Shown here: positions 57,168 to 64,000 of the stretch, piece by piece | Position numbering within the stretch: position 1 is the stretch's first letter | Layout of the letters: each line of letters opens with the position of its first letter | Assembly: GCA_033439265.1 (NCBI GenBank) | Contig: JAVTVX010000010.1 | Coordinates: forward strand, 7,564,001-7,628,000 | Direction: 5' to 3' | DNA from: Dillenia suffruticosa | Taxonomy: Eukaryota > Streptophyta > Magnoliopsida > Dilleniales > Dilleniaceae | Length of the DNA: 64,000 nt | Program-made: the position numbers and the translations under genes | The notes under the pieces: generated by a model | Database searches by the model: none | Seen by the model: the letters and a program-made list of their open reading frames with translations, nothing else | What the model was told of the DNA's origin: nothing

Positions 57168-60100
57168 ATTTGCTCGCTTTACATGAAGAACATTGCATTG
57201 GAAATTTCAAGTACGCAATATTGATGAGAAAACCAAAATGTTACCTATGTTATGGAGAAATAAATTTTCCTTTTTCTTGTCTATTGGATTTATAAATCTC
57301 TCATTATTGCATGCTTTGTTCCAAACATAGTTTAATCCCAAATAATTCTAAATTTTTTGAACTCAACTGGTCACAGTAATTTCTCAATTCTATCTCTCTC
57401 TCTCTCTCTCATTATTGGTGCTTTGTAGTTGTATCTCAAGAATTAAAGAAAGAATTTTTATTTGGTTACATGGGAAGACTCTGAATGGTATCAACTGAGT
57501 TATAATTCATTTATAAGAAAGAACCTTTTTTTTTTTTGAGAAAAAAAGATATTACTATGGTCACGATAGCAAGGATTATTAAAACACTTGTATTATATAA
57601 TATTTTGATTATCCTAGAAATGTAAATAAAGAAAAAGAACTTTAGAAGTAACAACATCATCACAACACAACAAACACTTCAAATTATCTCTCAAAATGAA
57701 TCTAATGAACCAGAATTTTGTTGCTTCTTTTTTATATGAATTATAAATTTCTTGTAGTTACAATTTTCAATTTATGATTAAATTGTAGTAAACTGTTTTT
57801 CTTATATTTTAATCATATTTACTATGGTATACCAAAAATAAGAGGAATTTGGCATAATAAATATAACAAATTAATGCGAATAACGCTGCCATACCTAAGA
57901 AAAACATAAGTTTATTGGAAATTAACACATCCCATTTACTAAAAAAAATGAAAATATGAATTTATATATTAATTTGTACTCAACTTTGAAATTGGGAATT
58001 ACCCAACATAATAAAAGCTTCTTTATAAGAGAAGAAGATATACATTTACAAATTCAGTAGTGCGTACAGGTTACAATTTTTAGTTTCTTTTTATATTTGT
58101 GAAGGGCATTGTCTCCAACATTTTTGGCCCAACAAAGAAATAGAAGATTTGAAAAAATGAAAAAGAAAGAAGAAATACTGTTTATATATTTTTTTTTTCT
58201 TTTAAAAGAAAAAAGATTCATCTCTATCGTCATCATGATCAAAATTATATGAGCCGTTGGATTTTAATCATATTTATGATTGTTTATTACAATGGTGGAG
58301 CGAAGAAGGGGACTGAATTTCATGGCTTCCTCACTACAAATTTCGTCCTCAAGAGAGATACTCAACACTACAATTATTATTATTATTTTTTTTTAATGCC
58401 AATTGAACACTTGGCTGCACGCATTTTCTCTGATTTTTTTTCTTTTACTAATAATTAGAACAAAAAACTAAGTTTACAATAATACTATGTTAGGAAATGA
58501 TTTATGAAACCTATGTGATTAATTATTATAAGAATTGGGTTGTGATGATGCTTATTAAATATGAATGACTAACTTTTTTTTTTTTTTTTTCTTTACTGAT
58601 TTTTCTTCCTCCCAGGTAAACGGGAAGGTAGGAGCTTATTAAGGTATGCACAATTCTTGTGAAATATATATATATATAGCAATGACCCTCTTAAAATTAA
58701 TAAAATTGTTTGTATTTTATGATAAATGCTCAAAATAACAATAAAAATTACAAAATTATATCAAAAGGGAGAACAACTATTTCAAAATTATTTTTATAAA
58801 AAAAATATATATTTACATATTTATTTGTATGCAACCTTGAAAATGGAGTGTTGCCTACATGGCAATAAAATTTACAAAATTATAAAAAGAAATAGAATAA
58901 CTATTATATAAGTATTTTGAAATAATTATATATATGTACAAATTCATCGGTTACGATTTTTATCTTCTTCTTCGATTTGTGGGAGAGTGGTGCTCTCCCG
59001 ACCTTTGCCCAACAAAACGATAAAAGCCACCCAGCTATGAAAAGAAAGGAGAATTATTATTTACGTCTTTCACTTCCAAAAGAATGATTCATCTATATCT
59101 CTATGAGCGAAAAAAATTTTTATTCAAATATATTTTTTAAAATCTTATATTTAATTTTTATAAATATATATATTTCTATAATTTTTACGATTTTATGTAA
59201 AAATAAATAAATAAAGATTTATTTTTATTGTGATTGTTTCTTTTCCATCGGTTTATTTGACAGAATTTGGGAAGAATTAGTAGAATTAGAGAGAAATAGT
59301 AATTTATTTTATTTTTGTTGGTAAGTTGATTATTCTAATAGGATTATCTTTTATTTTTTCTTTTGGATTAAATTTTCCCCTCTCTCTCCCCGGCTCCCTC
59401 ACCTCTACTCATGAGTCAACGCGTTATCTCCAAGAGAACAGTTCAGTAGTCATAACTTTCCTCCCTTAACCTAATGAACCTGAATTTAAATCACAATGTA
59501 ATAAAAAAATTGAGTTTATGCACTCCTCCTTCCCCATTCCAGCGAATCCCTCAAGCTTTCTCTCTCTGAATCTCTTTATTTCTTCAAAATCATAGTGCGT
59601 TTAATTGCCAAAAAAGTTTTCTAATTTTTTATTTCTAATTTTCTTATATTTTTTATCTTAAAAAGAGAATAAAAGATTTAGAAAATATGTTTAAAAAATA
59701 TGTATTTTTCTAACTTAAGAAACTAAAATAATATGTTCAACTATAATTCAGAAGGGCTTTTATATCCGGTCCTTTCCAATTAAATGGGTCCACCCACCCG
59801 TGTTTTAAATTCTTCAAAGTTAAAAAATTTTGAAAAATATAAATTTTATTTATAATAAAAAATAATAGAAAACAACTTTAAAATTGTTTTCTATTTTTCT
59901 TTATAAATTAAAAAAAATCATATTTTTTAATTTTTATTTTCTAAAAATTGCAAAATATGTAAAATTTGAAAATAGTTTCATTTTCTTAAAAAACGTTTTT
60001 TAAAAAACATCATTGTTTTACACAACTAAATACAACCATATCTTCTCTACGAAGTCGCATACCTAAGCTCATCAACACCACCATCTCTACATCACCAAAC

Positions 60101-60246
60101 CCACCCTTTTCACCGTTAATTTCATCCCACACCACTCCTGCTGATCGTCCATGGTGAGCTCAAACTTTGGAATTGACTTTCACTCATATATTTCAATCCT
60201 GTGATCACATGTAAGGCTTTCAATTATCTTTTCGACATCCAAGTAG
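57168..60246. other. AT-rich region, no gene recognised
   Basis: About 3 kb with homopolymer runs and a short (TC)n tract near 57387-57410. Small open frames here have no recognisable domains. Confidence 0.5.
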
Positions 60247-60701
60247 TGTTTTTAAAACTGAAACCGGACTGGTTGGTTTGACCGGTTCAATCGTGAACCG
60301 TTAGCTACTCCGGTTCTATTTTCATTATTAAACCAAATAAAGTTCAATTCGGTTAAAACTATTTAAAATTGGCAAAATTAATGAACCGTTCAAACAAGTC
60401 CTAAAGCAAAAAAAAATTATAATGTACAAATTATATAATTATAATTTCATATTTTTCATTTTTTCCAAATCGATTCAAAGAAAAAAATTATATAATATAC
60501 AAATTGTTACTGATCAAACAAATTCCTTTTTTTCATTAAAATATATAGATTTTATTTTATTTTAAAATATATAATATACAAATTATAAATGTGATATCAT
60601 GGTGATATCATCTTGTTTGTAAAACGATCTGACCGATCCAACCAATGAATCAATGAACCAGTAAGGTAGCCGAGTTGTTCATTGGTTTGGTTTTAAAAAC
60701 A
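60247..60701. mobile_element. Candidate MITE with TGTTTTTAAAAC ends
   Basis: The left end TGTTTTTAAAACTGAAACCGG and the right end ...GTTTGGTTTTAAAAACA form a 12-bp perfect inverted repeat with further similarity inside. The 455-bp interval is AT-rich with ccggtt words near both ends. A target duplication could not be identified, so the call is tentative. Confidence 0.5.
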
Positions 60702-60759
60702 TTTCATCCAATAGGTTTTTGGCCACAGCACCTAATTTTTAACTCGGTTGAGTTCGAGT

Positions 60760-60890
60760 TAACCGGAACAAATTTGTTCTAAGCTGACCCAACTGCAAAA
60801 ACCTGTTTTTAAAGAAATGATGACCCGGTCCGAATGAACCCTTCCGATGAGGTTGGTCTTGGACGGGTCGCCCATTTTTGCACGCCCCTA
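60760..60890. mobile_element. Single end of a hAT-like element
   Basis: The sequence ends tttttgcacgcccctaa; its reverse complement TTAGGGGCGTGC is a common type of plant hAT terminus. GC-rich words (gacccggtcc, gacgggtcg) precede it, as in subterminal repeats. The opposite end was not found. Confidence 0.4.
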
Positions 60891-63028
60891 AAAGCAATCT
60901 TGTTTGATCTTGTGTAATGGGACAAAGCCTTTGCATTTACCAAATTTATCTCGTTATTTTGACTCCACTAATATCAAATGTTCATCTCACCGGATAGAAA
61001 TAGCCCATCATAAAATATGTTAGAAGTGGGTTTGGCTCCACAGATGATGGTTTTACTAACTTGAATGAGATAATTTGATCGTTTGGCTACCTCGATCAAT
61101 GAGACCTACAAAAGACCACTAGAGGGTACTCTGGTGGAGAAAGCTCCAATAATCAATTTAGAGAGTGATTTTTTTGAAAATGAAGAAACAGACTAATACT
61201 AAAAGAGAGCCAAGAGCTTTGTATACTTTATGTGTTTTGTGTAAGTCAAGAGACCTTACCAGAGCGATAGGCGTATGGAAGCTTATATATTTTTTTCTTG
61301 TGATAGTCGTATCCGTGTAGGTTGATAAAACCCTAGTTTTCTTATAAGATTGTCCTGAGTCTTCTGAGAGTCAGATCGTAAGACTTTCAAAAATTATAAA
61401 ATTTTATCCGTGTGGGAAGTTTAGGTCATCAGGGAGACATTTTTCCTTATTAGCTACAGTTGTAGATTTTTTTCCATTTACATAAAATTCTCTTCATTTC
61501 TTTAGGGAAGAGAATATTGCTTTAACGGATTGGGCAGCTCATACCGGGTGCCTAAGAGGTCAAGGGACCATTCAATCGAAGTGCTAAGCAGTCGACCATC
61601 GAGAGAGAGAGAGAAAGAGAGAGAGAGAGATAAGTGATTAGTGAGTACCAACGAGATTTGTTGATGTTTGTGGGCCTGACAGGTCTAGGCCCCATACAAT
61701 TTGGGCTATGTATCATCGCTTGTTTTCTACTCCTTATGTCATTTCAAAGAAGAGGCGAAAGAAGTAAACCAAGGGTTAATACTTGGAGAGTCACAAGAGT
61801 ATTAATGTATTTAACTTCTGAGTAATGATCCTGAAATAAATGCTTTGTAAGGAGTTGAAGAGGTTGAAACTCCCCGTTCATTGCACACATTTCTCATTGG
61901 ATGTTTCGTCTGCCCAAGATTGCAAGAATCACATCTCCACTGTTATAAATATGGCATGTATGACCCAGTATCGTCTCAAAGAGATCTTGCGTATTTTCAT
62001 AAGTGATTCTGTGAATTTTTACTGCTAAAAGTCTGCATTTTTAAGAGATAATTTGATTATGAATTTTGAATCACAAAACCCAATGGTTTATAAAATTTCT
62101 ATCGATGCGAGATTTCATCAAAGATAAGACTACTAATGCCAGATCCTATCATGTCGTTTGGTGGTCTGGTATTGTGGCAGAAACCGTTAGGGCTCTCATC
62201 AAAGTTCTCAACCTCGTGAATGGAGAGATATTTGCCCATGAAGGAAACTCTCTTCCCAAGGTTAAAACCATCGTTCATTCACTCGATGTAGCAGAGGTTG
62301 TCTGAAAGACTTCTTGGCACTCCATCGGGTCGGGCGATAAGAGGAGTTGCGAGTTAGTCGGAGGTCTAAGCAATGCAGAGAGCTTGAAACTTGATGCATC
62401 CTCTTAATCTCTTTTTTGGCCAACTCCTACATTTTTGAAATCCTTTCCAGCTTCTGCTGGAAAAAGTTTACAACTTTTACCCTCCTCAATTCCATCGCTC
62501 AATGGCAGATCGCAGACGCTTCTGCGGTCTTCTGGTCCTGATCGTGCAACGTCAAGGAGTCATGGGGTTTCTTTTGGTTCTCGATTGATTTTCTACTATA
62601 GATTTCTTATGTATCTCTTTCGATGTAAGGAGGTCCGTCTTAGAGACTTATAAATTGTATTCGACTGTGTATTATGATATGTATTCATCATCTTGAAATA
62701 AGACTTTTTATTATTTACTTGTTGATCTTTCTTTTGAGTAATAATCTTGTCATTAGTAGTCTGTTGATGTGAATGATGAGTGTCATTGAGCAAATAACTT
62801 AACCAATGGAACCTGATCGATAGGAGGCTTCATGGTCGGCTGGCTTCCTTGCCTTTTCATTCATTGTGTAGCCATGATTGAGGGAGTGAGCTTGCCCGAG
62901 CAGGGGTTCTCCTCCATTTGTCTATGCGTTCATTCTAAAATTTAGTAGAGTCGGGTAGCCGTGCGCGTTTGCTTGGGAGCCTTATCCCTTGTTATCAACA
63001 CATTCATTCGATAGATGGGGTGATGTTT
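60891..63028. other. Unassigned region, possible internal part of an LTR element
   Basis: No domain was recognised. A (GA)n tract lies at about 61601-61629. Base composition is more balanced than in neighbouring DNA, and open frames at 62066-62305 and 62435-62653 look coding-like but match nothing I know. Given the minisatellite and LTR that follow, this could be the untranslated part of a retrotransposon. Confidence 0.35.
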
Positions 63029-63353
63029 GCCTATTCAGAGAGATAAATCCTAGTGATCGGCTCCGTTTGGGAGGATTGGGTGATACTTGCCCTTTTGAGA
63101 GTTAAATCCCAACGATAGGCTTCGTTCGGGAGAACTAGGCAATGCTTACCTACTCGGAGAGATAGATCCCAGCGATAGACTCTATTTGGGAGAACTGGAC
63201 GATGCTTGCCCATTCGGGGAGATAGTTCCCTTTCGTTAGATTCCATTCGGAATGATTGGGCGGCATTGACCCATTCGGGAAAATAGATCCCTAACGATAG
63301 ACTTCACTCTGGGAGGATTGAGTGATATTGGTCCATTCAGGGAGATAAATCTC
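63029..63353. repeat. 60-bp minisatellite, about 5.4 copies
   Basis: Five complete units of 59-62 bp and one partial unit follow one another. The core is cc(c)attcgg-gagata-atccc-agcgatag-ctc-gttcggga-gattgg-cgatgctt. Units differ by 15-25%, so the array is old. Confidence 0.85.
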
Positions 63354-63514
63354 TTATTGGCGACATGACCTAGGAAGCAGAAGAGTAGATTGATATGTTA
63401 GCACAATAAAATAGAGGATCGCAAGGGTTTTACCTAATCATCCGATCATGCATGGAATGAGATGTGTTTGTTCGATAGAGTATTGGCCCCTCATTGATAA
63501 TAAATGCGTAGATT

Positions 63515-64000
63515 TCAATAATATGTAAAATGTTAAATTTATTGTTAATATTATGATTTGATTTTGGATTGATTAGTACTCTAATGAATGGTTTTTATGA
63601 TTTTTTATTTTTAGGGGATCAAAATTGAAAGATTGGATCCAAGTGGGTTTAAGGAGGTATTTTGGAGTTTAATAGTTCATGATATCAATTTGGGCTTATG
63701 AAGAAAGGAAGAAACTTGACAAATTGGATGATTTTTAGTCTAGTTAATTTTAATAAGATTTTTATTTTTAACGAAATTATTTTTAAGAGTAAAATTTTTA
63801 ATTTTCCGATTTTGGTGGAGCATTTTCTTATCATTTTGTTGGAAGAATCTTTTGAGACCTAGAGCAGAAAAAGAAGGACTCTCCTCATGTCACTATTCAT
63901 TCACAAGGGAGGCGGCTGCTGTGTTTTTTCCTTTTCTTCAAGAGCAAATTATTTTTTATTTTTTTATTCTTTTTCTTTTAGTTTTCGTTGAGCACTCACC
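63515..64000 (+). repeat. LTR related to the Athila-like element, cut by the window edge
   Basis: From about 63515 the sequence aligns with the starts of the LTRs at 23069 and 30781 (aaaatgt-aa-ttattgttaatattatgat, then tggattgattagtactctaatgaatgg). Divergence is much greater than between those two. Orientation is the same. Whether it is a 5', 3' or solo LTR cannot be told. Confidence 0.75.

Noticed and set aside
62066..62653. Two coding-like open frames in the right arm
   Set aside because: No start context, splice structure or recognisable domain; kept only as unassigned sequence.
63029..63353. CRISPR array
   Set aside because: The units are contiguous 60-bp minisatellite copies without unique spacers, in a plant genome.

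Overview
The window is nuclear DNA from a flowering plant, most likely a woody eudicot. Genes carry plant-type introns, non-coding DNA is very AT-rich, and every major plant transposon class is present. I could not identify the species. No rRNA, confident tRNA, CRISPR or prokaryotic feature was seen.

Layout. 0.74-6.18 kb: a decayed Ty3/gypsy chromovirus with two LTRs and a perfect 5-bp target duplication. 6.2-9.9 kb: a PATRONUS/securin-like gene on the + strand (254 aa, four coding exons) with two perfect destruction boxes, a mitotic promoter motif and a chain of upstream ORFs. 10.8-14.2 kb: the wreck of a ferric reduction oxidase (FRO) gene on the - strand, with both ends recognisable and the heme-binding middle missing. 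14.67-15.21 kb: a solo LTR with a perfect target duplication. 16.0-20.2 kb and 21.6-38.9 kb: two tandem DUF819 membrane-protein genes on the - strand, each with six exons; the four internal exons have identical lengths in both copies. The second gene spans 17.3 kb because its third intron (13.9 kb) holds a 9.0-kb Athila-like LTR retrotransposon and an RTE-type LINE; its reading frame and splice sites are nevertheless intact. 39.0-42.4 kb: a hAT transposon with an 8-bp target duplication, inserted 101 bp upstream of that gene's start codon. 47.6-50.1 kb: an intronless CrRLK1L (malectin-like) receptor kinase. 50.5-64 kb: gene-poor, with a Copia remnant, a GC-rich repeat island, a CACTA-type non-autonomous transposon, MITE and hAT ends, a 60-bp minisatellite and an LTR cut by the window edge.

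The order FRO - DUF819 - CrRLK1L matches what I recall of Arabidopsis At5g23980/At5g23990 (FRO4/FRO5), At5g24000 (DUF819) and At5g24010 (CrRLK1L). The middle of the window therefore looks like an ancient syntenic block that has been enlarged by transposons, with the FRO member lost and the DUF819 member duplicated. I found no clearly undescribed biological system. The most unusual items are the intact 17-kb DUF819 gene, the GC-AG intron in its sister copy, the double-D-box securin with linked uORFs, and the GC-rich island.
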